34,480 nucleotides of DNA from Clostridia bacterium (GTDB taxonomy: Bacteria; Bacillota; Clostridia; Oscillospirales; Butyricicoccaceae): assembly GCA_017441945.1 (NCBI GenBank), contig JAFSBG010000045.1, forward strand, positions 1 to 34,480. Direction: 5' to 3'. The position numbers were made by a program, and so were the translations under genes. The notes under the pieces were generated by a model. That model did not search any database. It was given only the letters and a program-made list of their open reading frames with translations, and was not told the origin of the DNA. Positions within the stretch are counted from its first letter, which is position 1, and each line of letters starts with the position of its first letter. Positions 1 through 7,023 of this stretch are shown here, piece after piece.

Positions 1-21
1 AAATAGTGGTAAGTCAAAAAC

Positions 22-50
22 GGGGACCCCATTGAGCCTGCTCAATGGGG
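22..50. repeat. Family G hairpin (CCTG loop)
   Basis: GGGG-A-CCCC is followed by arms ATTGAG and CTCAAT around a CCTG loop and then GGGG. Read on the minus strand, the hairpin lies just after the aldo/keto reductase stop and is followed by TCCCCGTTTTTG, so it may also serve as that gene's terminator. Further copies are near 3194, 6636, 6727 and 34144. Confidence 0.65.
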
Positions 51-72
51 AGAACGACACATGGAGCGACTT

Positions 73-1248
73 TTACTTTTTATTCTTCTTTGCGGCTTCT
101 TCGCGTTCCTTGCAGATTGCGGCCCAGCTTGGGATTTTTTCAAGCTCGTTGACAAAGTCCTTCATGATTTCAGGAATGTCAAGACCCTGTGGGCAGGCGT
201 GCTTGCAGGCGCCGCAAGCCACACAAGCGGATGGACGCTTGTCCTCTGGCAGGGATTCGATAATCATTGCGTTGATAGTAGTCGGCGCAAACTTGATGTC
301 ATTGTAAACCGAAATAAGCATCGGAATATCAAGTCCCATAGGGCAGCCGTCTGTGCAGTAACGGCAGGCTGTGCAAGGCACAGCATTCTTTAAGCCCTCT
401 GCAATCTGGAAAAGTGTATTGATTTCAGTATCGGAAAGCGGCTTTTCGCCTTCGAATGTCTTTACATTGTCCACCATCTGGTCAAAATTGGACATACCGG
501 AAAGCACCATTGTGACACCCTTTACACCCTGGAGGAAACGGAAGCCCCAGGCAGGAATGCTTTCGTCAGGGCGCATAGCCTTGAGTTTTGCTGTGTCAGC
601 TTCGTTAAGGCTTGCCAGCTTGCCGCCGCGGACAGGCTCCATAACCCAGATCGGAATGTTGTGCTTGTTTAAAATCTCAACCTTTTCCTTTGCATTCTGC
701 AATGTCCAGTCGAGATAATTGAGCTGAATCTGGCAGAACTCCATGTGTTCGCCGTAAGTTGCGAGGAAATCTTCAAGGAGAGCAGGCTTGCCGTGGCTGG
801 AGAAGCCTAAATGCTTGATTTTGCCCAGCTTTTTCTGCTCGATGAAGTAGTCGACGATGCCCCACTTAGGGTCCTTGTAAACGTCGATGCAGTTTTCGCA
901 GACATTGTGGAGCAGATAGAAGTCGAAATAATCGACACCGCACTTTTTGAGCTGCTCTTCAAAAATCGCCTTAGGGTCATAAGAGCTTGCAATCTGGTGT
1001 CCCGGATATTTGTCGGCAAGATAGAGGGATTCGCGTGGGTATTTTCTGAGAGCCTTGCCGATGGAAACTTCGGAAAGCCCGTTGTGATAAGGATAGGCTG
1101 TGTCAAAATAATTGATGCCGTGCTCAATGGCATAATCGGTCATCTTTTCCACCTGCTCCTGGTCGATAGCGCCGTCAATGAGCGGCAGACGCATTGTGCC
1201 GAAGCCGAGGAGAGAGAGCTTTTTGTCCTGAAAATCTCTGTAAATCAT
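73..1248 (-). CDS. Aldo/keto reductase with C-terminal 4Fe-4S ferredoxin domain
   Basis: A 391-residue cytoplasmic oxidoreductase. Residues 1-270 form an aldo/keto reductase barrel with the tetrad visible as D49, Y54, K80 and H114. Residues 290-360 carry two ferredoxin-type cysteine sets, C292/C295/C298/C302 and C342/C345/C348/C352, each followed by GLDIP. This is the layout of the Fe-S aldo/keto reductase family of anaerobes, which is thought to couple carbonyl or sugar reduction to ferredoxin-like electron flow; the substrate is unknown. The start is supported by AGGAGG seven bases upstream of the ATG. It ends in a lysine-rich tail. A promoter at 1451-1479 could transcribe it together with a 39-residue ORF that precedes it. 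Confidence 0.93.
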   Translation of the reverse strand: MIYRDFQDKKLSLLGFGTMRLPLIDGAIDQEQVEKMTDYAIEHGINYFDTAYPYHNGLSEVSIGKALRKYPRESLYLADKYPGHQIASSYDPKAIFEEQLKKCGVDYFDFYLLHNVCENCIDVYKDPKWGIVDYFIEQKKLGKIKHLGFSSHGKPALLEDFLATYGEHMEFCQIQLNYLDWTLQNAKEKVEILNKHNIPIWVMEPVRGGKLASLNEADTAKLKAMRPDESIPAWGFRFLQGVKGVTMVLSGMSNFDQMVDNVKTFEGEKPLSDTEINTLFQIAEGLKNAVPCTACRYCTDGCPMGLDIPMLISVYNDIKFAPTTINAMIIESLPEDKRPSACVACGACKHACPQGLDIPEIMKDFVNELEKIPSWAAICKEREEAAKKNKK

Positions 1249-1280
1249 AATTTCCTCCTATGTATTATATTTATAATTGC

Positions 1281-1400
1281 TTATTTCTTTTTGCTCAGTC
1301 GGCAGAATAAAATCCCACCAATCGAATTACCTAAAGTCATAATCAAAAGATAAATTACAGTATGTATAGACCAAGCCTTTGCTATCGTGAAATAAAACAT
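1281..1400 (-). CDS. Possible 39-residue membrane peptide or transporter remnant
   Basis: A short ORF of 40 codons with AAAGG six bases before its ATG, placed between a good promoter (1451-1479) and the aldo/keto reductase. It has one hydrophobic segment (about residues 15-33) that includes LGNSIGGILF, and a tail of SKKK. The LGN-IGG pattern resembles the last membrane helix of formate/nitrite transporters, so this may be the remnant of a deleted transporter gene rather than a functional small protein. No homology search was possible. Confidence 0.35.
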   Translation of the reverse strand: MFYFTIAKAWSIHTVIYLLIMTLGNSIGGILFCRLSKKK

Positions 1401-1450
1401 ATTTGCCTTTCTTCCAAAAGGAGAAGGCAAAATGCCAGTTGTTTAATCAT

Positions 1451-1479
1451 ATTATAGCATAGTTTATCTCCTTTGTCGA
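1451..1479 (-). promoter_or_regulatory. Predicted sigma-A promoter
   Basis: On the minus strand, TCGACA (1474-1479), a 17-bp spacer and TATAAT (1451-1456). It points toward the 39-residue ORF and the aldo/keto reductase. Confidence 0.6.
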
Positions 1480-1481
1480 GG

Positions 1482-1521
1482 AAAGAAAAAGCCTCCCTTT
1501 GCCGAAACGGCAGAGAGAGGC
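1482..1521 (-). terminator. Rho-independent terminator of the XRE regulator gene
   Basis: On the minus strand, GCCTCTCTCTGCCG, loop TTT and a matching arm ending GGAGGC, followed by TTTTTC. It lies 20 bp after the stop codon at 1541. Confidence 0.8.
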
Positions 1522-1540
1522 ATATAAATTATGGCTTTTG

Positions 1541-2077
1541 CTATTCAATTATTTTTATACGCATCCATTTTCTTTCTGTTTTTGCGCTGTATTTCAAGGT
1601 ATATGTCGCAACCCCATTCCGGATAGCGCTATAGATCTCCGAAATTTCTTTTGATATCAGCTCTTTATTCGCGTACCATCCCAGAAAGGTGGTCGGCTCG
1701 CCCCAAAAGGACGGAGTGCCGTTGCTGACTCCATAGAGGGCGTACTGGGGAGACGATTTCCCGCCCGACATTTTTCCGGAAGATGAAACCTTATAGCAGG
1801 TCGCTATCACATTTTCATGAGGCGATGTTATGACGATAGTCCCCGTCACATTCCTGCTTTCCATGTCGAGCTTCTGCGCGATTTCTGTTGACATCAAGCT
1901 GTCGAGCGAGATATTCAGCTTACGCGAAAGCAGCAGAAGCTTTTCCACTTCGGGATATCCGATTCCCTGTTCCCATTTTGAAATCGCCTGACGGGAAACA
2001 TCGAGCATCTCTGCCAGCTCCTCCTGGGATAATTGCCTTTCTTTTCTCAGTTGTTTCAGATTATCTGCAAAACTCAT
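1541..2077 (-). CDS. XRE-family transcriptional regulator with uncharacterised C-terminal domain
   Basis: 178 residues. Residues 7-61 form a Cro/C1-type helix-turn-helix; LSQEELAEMLDVSRQAISKW is typical of the family, and the recognition helix lies around SRQAISKWEQG. Residues 75-178 form a beta-rich domain I do not recognise, which includes a run of Gly/Ser (SSSGKMSGGKSSP) and two conserved-looking Trp. Such regulators usually sense a ligand or partner through the C-terminal part. The ATG is preceded by GGAGGT. It has its own terminator and shares no operon with its neighbours. Confidence 0.85.
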   Translation of the reverse strand: MSFADNLKQLRKERQLSQEELAEMLDVSRQAISKWEQGIGYPEVEKLLLLSRKLNISLDSLMSTEIAQKLDMESRNVTGTIVITSPHENVIATCYKVSSSGKMSGGKSSPQYALYGVSNGTPSFWGEPTTFLGWYANKELISKEISEIYSAIRNGVATYTLKYSAKTERKWMRIKIIE

Positions 2078-2185
2078 ACGATTTACCTCCTGTCTGTAAC
2101 CAATTATAGGATACTAAGGCGAAGAAGTCCACTAACTTAAATTTGCGATTGTGCAACCTGAAGTTGCCAAGCGAATTTTCAATAA

Positions 2186-2210
2186 GTGAAAAGCCACCTG
2201 TGAGGGTGGC
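2186..2210 (-). terminator. Terminator after the flavoprotein gene
   Basis: GCCACC, a short loop and GGGTGGC (2193-2210). On the minus strand the stem is followed by TTTTCAC. A family B repeat (2231-2309) lies between it and the stop codon at 2345. Confidence 0.65.
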
Positions 2211-2230
2211 TTTTATGCTATAAGGTTACT

Positions 2231-2309
2231 ACCCCTCCATCATTCTGTCGGTGGCGACGTGAAGCTAGTGCCGTTTACGGCGCCCCCTCCACCACTGACA
2301 AGGGGAGGC
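2231..2309 (+). repeat. Family B repeat, long form
   Basis: Starts ACCCCTCCATCATT and ends ACAAGGGGAGGCGAGG. Compared with the short form it carries extra sequence, GCGACGTGAAGCTAGTG and TTTACGGCGCC, in the middle. A close relative is at 34079-34190, and GAAGCTAGTG also recurs, inverted, in family D. Confidence 0.75.
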
Positions 2310-2344
2310 GAGGTTCTGTGGAAATGGGGTAGCTTTATTGTGTC

Positions 2345-2968
2345 TTATCTTATAAAGTTTGTTGTGTTGCCGCGTTCTGCTTCAGGGACAGGAACGCCGT
2401 TATTTTTGCCCAGCGCGATGCACTTAATGAGCCATGCCATATTTGTGCCGAGATTGCGCATGATCTGCAAGCCTTCAAGGTCCTGCATTACATCTTCAGG
2501 CTTGTTGCCGTGGATGTTGTTCCAGTATGTGGACGAAACGACAGGCATCTGTGCGATTGTGAAGTACTTGTTCATAACGTCGAAGGAAGCTGTTGTGCCG
2601 CCGCGGCGAGCGCAGACGATGGAAGCTGCAGGCTTGTGAGCGAAATGCTTGGAAGCCGAATAGAAAAGTCTGTCCATGATAGAAAGCACTCTGCCCGATG
2701 GATGAGCGTAGTAAACAGGTGTGCCGAAGACAAAACCGTCAGCTGTCTTTGCCTTTTCGATGATTTCATTGCAGATATCGTCGTCGAAAACGCACTTGCC
2801 GAGCTTGCGGCATGCACCGCAGGCGATACAGTCGCGGAAAGTGCCGTTGCCAAGCCAGATAATTTCTGTGTCGATGCCGTTTGCATTAAGTGTCTTTTCC
2901 ACTTCGCAAAGACCTGTGTAAGTACAGCCCTTTTCGTGTGGACTGCCGTTGATGAGCAAAACTTTCAT
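2345..2968 (-). CDS. Flavodoxin-fold NAD(P)H oxidoreductase, iron-sulfur flavoprotein type
   Basis: 207 residues. The protein opens MKVLLINGSPHEKGCTYTGL, the FMN-phosphate-binding loop of the NADPH-dependent FMN reductase family. Around residue 48, CIACGACRKLGKC gives the compact C-x2-C-x2-C-x5-C pattern of Isf-type flavoproteins, which hold a 4Fe-4S cluster in methanogens and clostridia; many homologues keep the pattern. GTPVYYAHPSGRV follows, typical of the flavin-binding core. The frame is open 70 codons further upstream, but that part crosses a hairpin array. The ATG at 2968 has AAAGGA eight bases upstream, so I start there. Likely a cytoplasmic electron carrier or quinone/aromatic reductase. 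Confidence 0.9.
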   Translation of the reverse strand: MKVLLINGSPHEKGCTYTGLCEVEKTLNANGIDTEIIWLGNGTFRDCIACGACRKLGKCVFDDDICNEIIEKAKTADGFVFGTPVYYAHPSGRVLSIMDRLFYSASKHFAHKPAASIVCARRGGTTASFDVMNKYFTIAQMPVVSSTYWNNIHGNKPEDVMQDLEGLQIMRNLGTNMAWLIKCIALGKNNGVPVPEAERGNTTNFIR

Positions 2969-3002
2969 GGTTATATTTCCTTTCGTGGTATGGATTTTTA
3001 GA

Positions 3003-3130
3003 ATGAATTGTGCTATAGTGTCACCGATGGTGACGCGATATGTGCAGACGCACGCGATATATAAATGCGATATGCACCTACAGTGCGCGATATATTTACT
3101 GTCGCAAATGTTGCGGTGTGATAAATCACA
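3003..3130. repeat. Family E hairpin array with GCGATAT connectors
   Basis: Four copies of GCGATAT (3035, 3054, 3067, 3087) separate the units GTCACC-gat-GGTGAC, GTGC-agac-GCAC, ATAAAT and GCAC-ctaca-GTGC. Then come CGCAA-atg-TTGCG and GTGAT-aa-ATCAC. An ATGAATT (family F connector) precedes the array at 3003. It lies in the probable 5' leader of the flavoprotein gene. Confidence 0.8.
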
Positions 3131-3154
3131 TTGAATAAAACGCCCCATGGGCTG

Positions 3155-3242
3155 CACCTCATCCGTCTTGCTGCGCAAGCCACCTTCCCAAATGGGGTCC
3201 CCGGGCGGCCTGCCGTCTGGGGTATGAATCGAGGGGAAGGCT
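3155..3242 (+). repeat. Family B repeat interrupted by a family G hairpin
   Basis: CACCTCATCCGTC, the hairpin TTGCTGCGCAAG and CCACCTTCCC are followed not by the usual short loop but by a complete family G element (3190-3229). Then GAGGGGAAGGC completes the family B stem. Confidence 0.7.
3194..3223 (+). repeat. Family G hairpin nested in family B
   Basis: GGGGTCCCCGGGCGG, then CCTG loop context, then CCGTCTGGGGT. Its arms differ from those at 22, 6636 and 34144 while the loop and outer CCCC/GGGG stay the same. Confidence 0.7.
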
Positions 3243-3255
3243 GAAAGGATTTTTA

Positions 3256-3282
3256 TGTCATCCTGAGCGTAACGAAGGATCT
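3256..3282 (-). repeat. Family K repeat
   Basis: TGTCATCCTGAGCG-TAA-CGAAGGATCT, an imperfect palindrome. Relatives are at 14202-14227, 27980-28006 and 34217-34247. Confidence 0.65.
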
Positions 3283-3313
3283 CCTGCAGTTTTCTTGCGC
3301 ACGAAGTGCAACA

Positions 3314-3808
3314 CTAAATCTCGCTGTATTTGAGAAGAATGCTTACGAATTTTTCAAGGCCGGCTTTGTCTTCGTCGTCGAAGCGTTCAAAAATCGGAGC
3401 GTCGATATCGAGCACGCCGATGATTTTGTCATCCTTAATCATAGGCACGACGATTTCCGAATTTGATGCGCTGTCGCAGGCGATATGGCCGGGGAATTCG
3501 TGGACATTCTTTACAACCACAGTTTCACGGGCGATTACAGCGGCGTTGCAGACGCCCTTGCCGTCCTTTAAACGAGTGCAGGCAGGCATACCGCAGAATG
3601 GAGCAAGCACAAGCTCCTTGTTGTCCTCATTCCAGAGATAGAAGCCCGACCAGTTGATATCCTTGAGAATATTCCACAGAAGCGCGGCGCCGTTTGCCAT
3701 ATTTGCGATGAAATCGCTTTCTGTCGAAACGAGGGCTGTCATCTTTGTGGCGATGAAGTTATACTGCTGTTTTTTAGTTTCAAAATTGAGCTTTTCAAGC
3801 TTTACCAT
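3314..3808 (-). CDS. msrC: Free methionine-(R)-sulfoxide reductase (GAF domain)
   Basis: 164 residues, a single GAF domain. It reduces free L-methionine (R)-sulfoxide in the cytoplasm using thioredoxin. The family's three redox cysteines are all present: C77 in GMPACTR, C87 in GKGVC and C111 in the signature HEFPGHIACDSASNSEIVVP. LDIDAP near the end is also diagnostic. An ATG three codons upstream (3817) abuts the AAAGG ribosome site; the ATG at 3808 sits eight bases after it and is the better start. It is likely an oxidative-stress repair enzyme, which fits the flavoprotein and aldo/keto reductase nearby. It has no clear terminator; a repeat cluster separates it from the flavoprotein gene on the same strand. 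Confidence 0.94.
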   Translation of the reverse strand: MVKLEKLNFETKKQQYNFIATKMTALVSTESDFIANMANGAALLWNILKDINWSGFYLWNEDNKELVLAPFCGMPACTRLKDGKGVCNAAVIARETVVVKNVHEFPGHIACDSASNSEIVVPMIKDDKIIGVLDIDAPIFERFDDEDKAGLEKFVSILLKYSEI

Positions 3809-3875
3809 AGAGGTCATCCTTTCATATACTGTTTATGATAATATTATAATATGATTGGAGTAACTATGCAAGAGA

Positions 3876-3904
3876 AAAATTAAAGCCACTCCTTGCGGGG
3901 TGGC
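3876..3904 (-). terminator. Terminator after the CNNM/CorC gene pair
   Basis: GCCACTCC-ttgc-GGGGTGGC (3885-3904), followed on the minus strand by TTTAATTTTTC. A family B repeat lies between it and the stop codon at 4011. Confidence 0.7.
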
Positions 3905-3921
3905 TTTTGTTGTATAAAGAG

Positions 3922-3974
3922 ACAACCCCTCCACCATCGTTCCGATGGTTCCCCGCCCCTTACACAGGGGAGGC
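3922..3974 (+). repeat. Family B repeat
   Basis: ACAACCCCTCC, the hairpin ACCATCGTTCCGATGGT and CCCCTTACACAGGGGAGGC. The outer ends are constant and the first hairpin is unique to this copy. Confidence 0.75.
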
Positions 3975-4010
3975 TGTGGTGGGAAAGTAATGGGTGGCTT
4001 GTATTTTTTA

Positions 4011-5264
4011 TTATTCTTTCTCTTTTTCCTCAGGAAGGATATCGACACGGAGGTTTGTGGCGCATAAATCTTCGGTTTCAAGGATTGTGAACACGAGATT
4101 TCTGTACCGGAATGTATCGCCAACCTCAGGATAATCGTCGAGCACTTCGGTGATATAACCGCTGACGGTGATAACATAATCCTCAAGCTCAGGGTCCTCG
4201 ATTTCAACATGGTCGAGAAGGTCGGAGAGCATTGTTGTGCCGTCGACTGTCAGCGAGCCGTCCTCATTTTCAACGATGTCAGGGTCGATTTCGTCGGTTT
4301 CGTCCCAGATATCGCCCACCAATTCCTCAAGAATGTCTTCCATAGTGACAATGCCCAGCGTGCCGCCGTAGTTGTCTGTCACGATGAGAATGTGATTCTG
4401 GGACTGGCGCATCTGCTCGAGAGCTTCGGGGAGCTTTCTCGTCTGCGGAACAAATTCAGGCTCGGAGAGAAGGGAGCGAATGTCGGGCGCAGGCTCATCG
4501 AGCAGAGCCTTGAGAAGATTTGAAACAGGCAGTACGCCGATGATATCGTCTATCGTATCGTCATAGACAGGGATTCGTGAAAACTCCGATTTAAGGGCGA
4601 TTTCGATATTTTCCGAAAGAGAATCATTGATATCGAGAGCTGTGAGCTCTGTGCGGTGTGTGACTATCTCCTGCACCTCGGTCTCGTCAAATTCGATTGC
4701 CGACTGGAGTAGCTCACTCTGGTCTTCGTCGATAACCCCTTCTTCCTCGACAGTTTCGATAATCGTCACAAGGTCCTCATAGGTGATGGAGGTTTCGTCA
4801 CTTGCGCCGCCCCAGAGATGGGAAAGCTTTTCCATGAATTTCATGAAAATATGCACAAGCGGAGCAGTTATCCACATAAATATGCGTAAAATCGGGGAAA
4901 TTGCCAGAGCATAAGGGTCCGAAAACTTTTTCGCAAGCTGTTTCGGCAGTATTTCGCCGAAAATAAGCAGCAGGACTGTCATTACAAATGTGGCTATCGC
5001 AACGCCTGCATCGCCGACGAGAGCCATTGCCACAACTGTCGCCACAGAGGACGACGCTATATTTACAAGGTTGTTGCCGATGAGAACAGAGCAGAGAGCC
5101 TTGTCATAGTGGTCAGAAATATCGACAGCCCACTGCGCCTTTATATCCCCTGCTTCGGCGGCCTTTTTAAGGCGGGATTTATTGACAGAGGCGTATGCAA
5201 TCTCAGCCGATGAGAAGAACGCCGAGCCTATCATAAGTAAAACTATGCCTAAATATGGATTCAT
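4011..5264 (-). CDS. CNNM/CorC-family membrane protein (DUF21-CBS-CorC_HlyC)
   Basis: 417 residues. Residues 1-150 carry the DUF21 transmembrane domain, with three or four helices and the conserved FFSSAEIAYASV and IFGEILPKQ segments. Residues 190-320 hold a CBS-domain pair (FSRIPVYDDTIDDIIGVL and ILIVTDNYGGTLGIVTMEDI). Residues 330-417 are the CorC_HlyC domain. The family is linked to Mg2+ or Co2+ efflux and is often misnamed hemolysin. Its ATG overlaps the stop of the upstream paralogue by four bases (ATGA), so the two are translationally coupled and may form a heterodimeric transporter. The C-terminus is rich in Glu and Lys. Confidence 0.92.
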   Translation of the reverse strand: MNPYLGIVLLMIGSAFFSSAEIAYASVNKSRLKKAAEAGDIKAQWAVDISDHYDKALCSVLIGNNLVNIASSSVATVVAMALVGDAGVAIATFVMTVLLLIFGEILPKQLAKKFSDPYALAISPILRIFMWITAPLVHIFMKFMEKLSHLWGGASDETSITYEDLVTIIETVEEEGVIDEDQSELLQSAIEFDETEVQEIVTHRTELTALDINDSLSENIEIALKSEFSRIPVYDDTIDDIIGVLPVSNLLKALLDEPAPDIRSLLSEPEFVPQTRKLPEALEQMRQSQNHILIVTDNYGGTLGIVTMEDILEELVGDIWDETDEIDPDIVENEDGSLTVDGTTMLSDLLDHVEIEDPELEDYVITVSGYITEVLDDYPEVGDTFRYRNLVFTILETEDLCATNLRVDILPEEKEKE

Positions 5265-6274
5265 CCTGCGGCAGCCTCCTTTACTGTGTCGCGTTCATCG
5301 AGGATATCGCCTACCAGCTCTTCGAGAATATCCTCCATTGTGATAATGCCGCAGGTCTTCCCTCTCTCGTCCTTTACAAGGCAGAGATGGTTTCGTGTCT
5401 GGGACATTTCTTCAAGAAGGTCGTCGATAGGCTTATCGAATGAAACAGACATTGTCTTGCGCAGAAGCCTGCGCAGAGTGAGAGTCTTGCCGGATGCCAG
5501 ATAGCTTTTCATAAAGCTTCGCACGTCGATAATACCGATTATATTGTGCTTTTCGCGGTTATAAACAGGTATTCTTGAAAACTTCGTTGTGCGTATAAGC
5601 GCGAGAACATCCTCTTTGCGGGTGGAGATATCGACAGATACCACATCGCATAAAGGCGTCATAGTCTGCCCTGCCGTCTTGCCGTCAAAGGCTATTGCCG
5701 AATGAAGCAGCTTTGAACGCTCAGGGTCCCCTTCTTCGCTTTCGCCCAGCGAATCGATTATCTCGATAAGCTCGTCTTCGGTGACTGTCGGCTCCTCTTT
5801 CACCTTGAAAAGGGAACAAACCCACGCAGCAAGACCGTCAAATATGGCGGAAATCGGGGAAATCAGTTTCATAAGCATATGAAGTGACGGAGCGAAGATA
5901 AGCCCCATGGTTTCCGGCATATCCTTGGCAAACTCCTTCGGAATCATTTCCGAAATGAAGAAGACAACGATGGTTGTGACTATTGTGGTAATACCTGTGT
6001 AGCCCTCGCCCCATGTCTTTGTGACAAGGTATGTGGAGAGGGACGCTGTGCCGATATGCATGATATTTGTGCCGATAAGCAGGGTGGAGAGCGCCTTGTT
6101 GAAGTTTTCGAGAACATATTCGGCGTGCTCAGCCCGCTTTTCGCCGTTTTCAGCCCTGTGGCGTATGCGTACAGGGTTGAGAGATGCAAAGGCTGTTTCG
6201 GCTGCGGCAAAATATCCGCCTCCGAAGATGAGTGTGATCAGAAGTGCAAAAAGTATCCAACTGTCAGGGTCCAT
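5261..6274 (-). CDS. CNNM/CorC-family membrane protein lacking the CorC_HlyC domain
   Basis: 337 residues. The DUF21 transmembrane domain (YFAAAETAFASLNPVRIRHRA; FISEMIPKEFAKDMP) is followed by a CBS pair (FSRIPVYNREKHNIIGII; LCLVKDERGKTCGIITMEDI). The protein ends a few residues after EDILEELVGDI, where its partner continues into CorC_HlyC. The frame opens nine codons earlier at 6301, but AAAGGAG lies inside that stretch and points to the ATG at 6274, which begins MDPDSW. The four-base overlap with the next gene and their shared domain plan suggest one divalent-cation transport unit. Confidence 0.9.
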   Translation of the reverse strand: MDPDSWILFALLITLIFGGGYFAAAETAFASLNPVRIRHRAENGEKRAEHAEYVLENFNKALSTLLIGTNIMHIGTASLSTYLVTKTWGEGYTGITTIVTTIVVFFISEMIPKEFAKDMPETMGLIFAPSLHMLMKLISPISAIFDGLAAWVCSLFKVKEEPTVTEDELIEIIDSLGESEEGDPERSKLLHSAIAFDGKTAGQTMTPLCDVVSVDISTRKEDVLALIRTTKFSRIPVYNREKHNIIGIIDVRSFMKSYLASGKTLTLRRLLRKTMSVSFDKPIDDLLEEMSQTRNHLCLVKDERGKTCGIITMEDILEELVGDILDERDTVKEAAAG

Positions 6275-6451
6275 AAAGACAATAGCTCCTTTCGTTTTCA
6301 TAGGCAGGATAGCCCTGCCCGGATTCAGATATAAATATTATATTATAATTTATTTAAATTTTCAATAAGTCTGTGATATGTCGGATAAGATTTGTAAAAA
6401 ACCGACAAAAAATCAGTATGATTTGTTTGCATTGTGACGATTAAACTTTTT

Positions 6452-6480
6452 TTGCACAGCCTGTGGATATGTGGTATAAT
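6452..6480 (+). promoter_or_regulatory. Strong predicted sigma-A promoter facing a repeat cluster
   Basis: TTGCAC (6452-6457), a 17-bp spacer and TATAAT (6475-6480). It faces about 540 bp of hairpin repeats before the next gene (7024), so the transcript would be either a structured noncoding RNA or a very long leader. Confidence 0.55.
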
Positions 6481-6495
6481 GTAGAGGGGAATAAA

Positions 6496-6515
6496 GCCTT
6501 CTCTTTGAGGGGAAG
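6496..6515 (-). repeat. Short family B hairpin
   Basis: GCCTTCTC-tttga-GGGGAAGG, only the terminal hairpin of the B element. It lies in the predicted start of the transcript from the 6452 promoter. Confidence 0.5.
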
Positions 6516-6522
6516 GTGTATT

Positions 6523-6549
6523 GTAGGGAATGGCGTCCTCGACATTCCG
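6523..6549 (+). repeat. Family C REP (GTAG-headed)
   Basis: GTAGGGAATGGCGTCCTCG followed by ACATTCC; GGAATG pairs with CATTCC, preceded by GTAG. Other copies, mostly inverted, are near 24810, 26111, 27867 and 30628. Confidence 0.65.
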
Positions 6550-6557
6550 CATAAATT

Positions 6558-6606
6558 AAAGTTTTAATTAAATCGAAAACCTTCTCGCCACGCGCAAGGC
6601 GTGGAA
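6558..6606 (+). repeat. Family H repeat
   Basis: AAAGTTTTAATTAAATCG, then CTTCTCGCCACGCGCAAGGC, then GTGGA, including the hairpin CCACGC-gcaag-GCGTGG. A near-identical copy is at 13711-13758. Confidence 0.7.
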
Positions 6607-6635
6607 CGTCTTCGACGAGTTCTTTATGCGATTTA

Positions 6636-6665
6636 CCCCATAAAACAGGTTTTATGGGGACCCCC
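6636..6665 (-). repeat. Family G hairpin
   Basis: Inverted copy. Arms ATAAAA and TTTTAT flank a CAGG loop (CCTG on the other strand), and CCCC/GGGG closes the stem, followed by ACCCC. Confidence 0.65.
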
Positions 6666-6726
6666 AAGTGATTAAATAGGCACGCGGACACTCGTCCGCG
6701 GAGAACCAAAATGCCCAAACGAAAAC

Positions 6727-6756
6727 GGGGTCCCCGGGCGACCTGTCGTCTGGGGG
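6727..6756 (+). repeat. Family G hairpin next to the long inverted repeat
   Basis: GGGGTCCCCGGGCGA, CCTG, TCGTCTGGGGG. It lies 8 bp before the 183-bp inverted repeat. Confidence 0.65.
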
Positions 6757-6764
6757 TGAAATTA

Positions 6765-6947
6765 CACGCAGTTTGATCACGGGACCAGAGAGCACTCTGG
6801 ACTACCATAGGAGCGCCGAGTGCGCGACCGGTGGCGAGTGCCACCGCACCCTATTTAATATTGTGGGTTCACTGACGAGCCTGCTCGTTAGGGTAAATTG
6901 GTTCGTTCCTCACAAATGGACACATTGGGGTGGGTTACATTTCTGGG
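6765..6947 (+). repeat. Long inverted repeat, left copy (183 bp)
   Basis: Matches the reverse complement of 34298-34480 over 183 positions with only scattered substitutions. It is itself a chain of hairpins: CCAGAG-agca-CTCTGG, GGTGGC-gagt-GCCACC and GACGAG-cctg-CTCGTT. The minus-strand frame through it shows no protein-like features. The match runs to the window edge, so the true repeat may be longer. Confidence 0.85.
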
Positions 6948-7023
6948 TATATTTTGATAAAATCGCAGGATTTGCATAGTGCAATTCATTATATAAATCA
7001 CACCACCGAAAGGATAAACATAT

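Noticed and set aside
6413-6844. Minus-strand frame of 143 residues through the long inverted repeat
   Set aside because: It spans several known repeat elements and shows no ribosome site or domain pattern.
6765-6947. tRNA or rRNA fragment, considered for the GC-rich inverted repeat
   Set aside because: No cloverleaf, T-loop consensus or rRNA landmark; it is a chain of simple hairpins.
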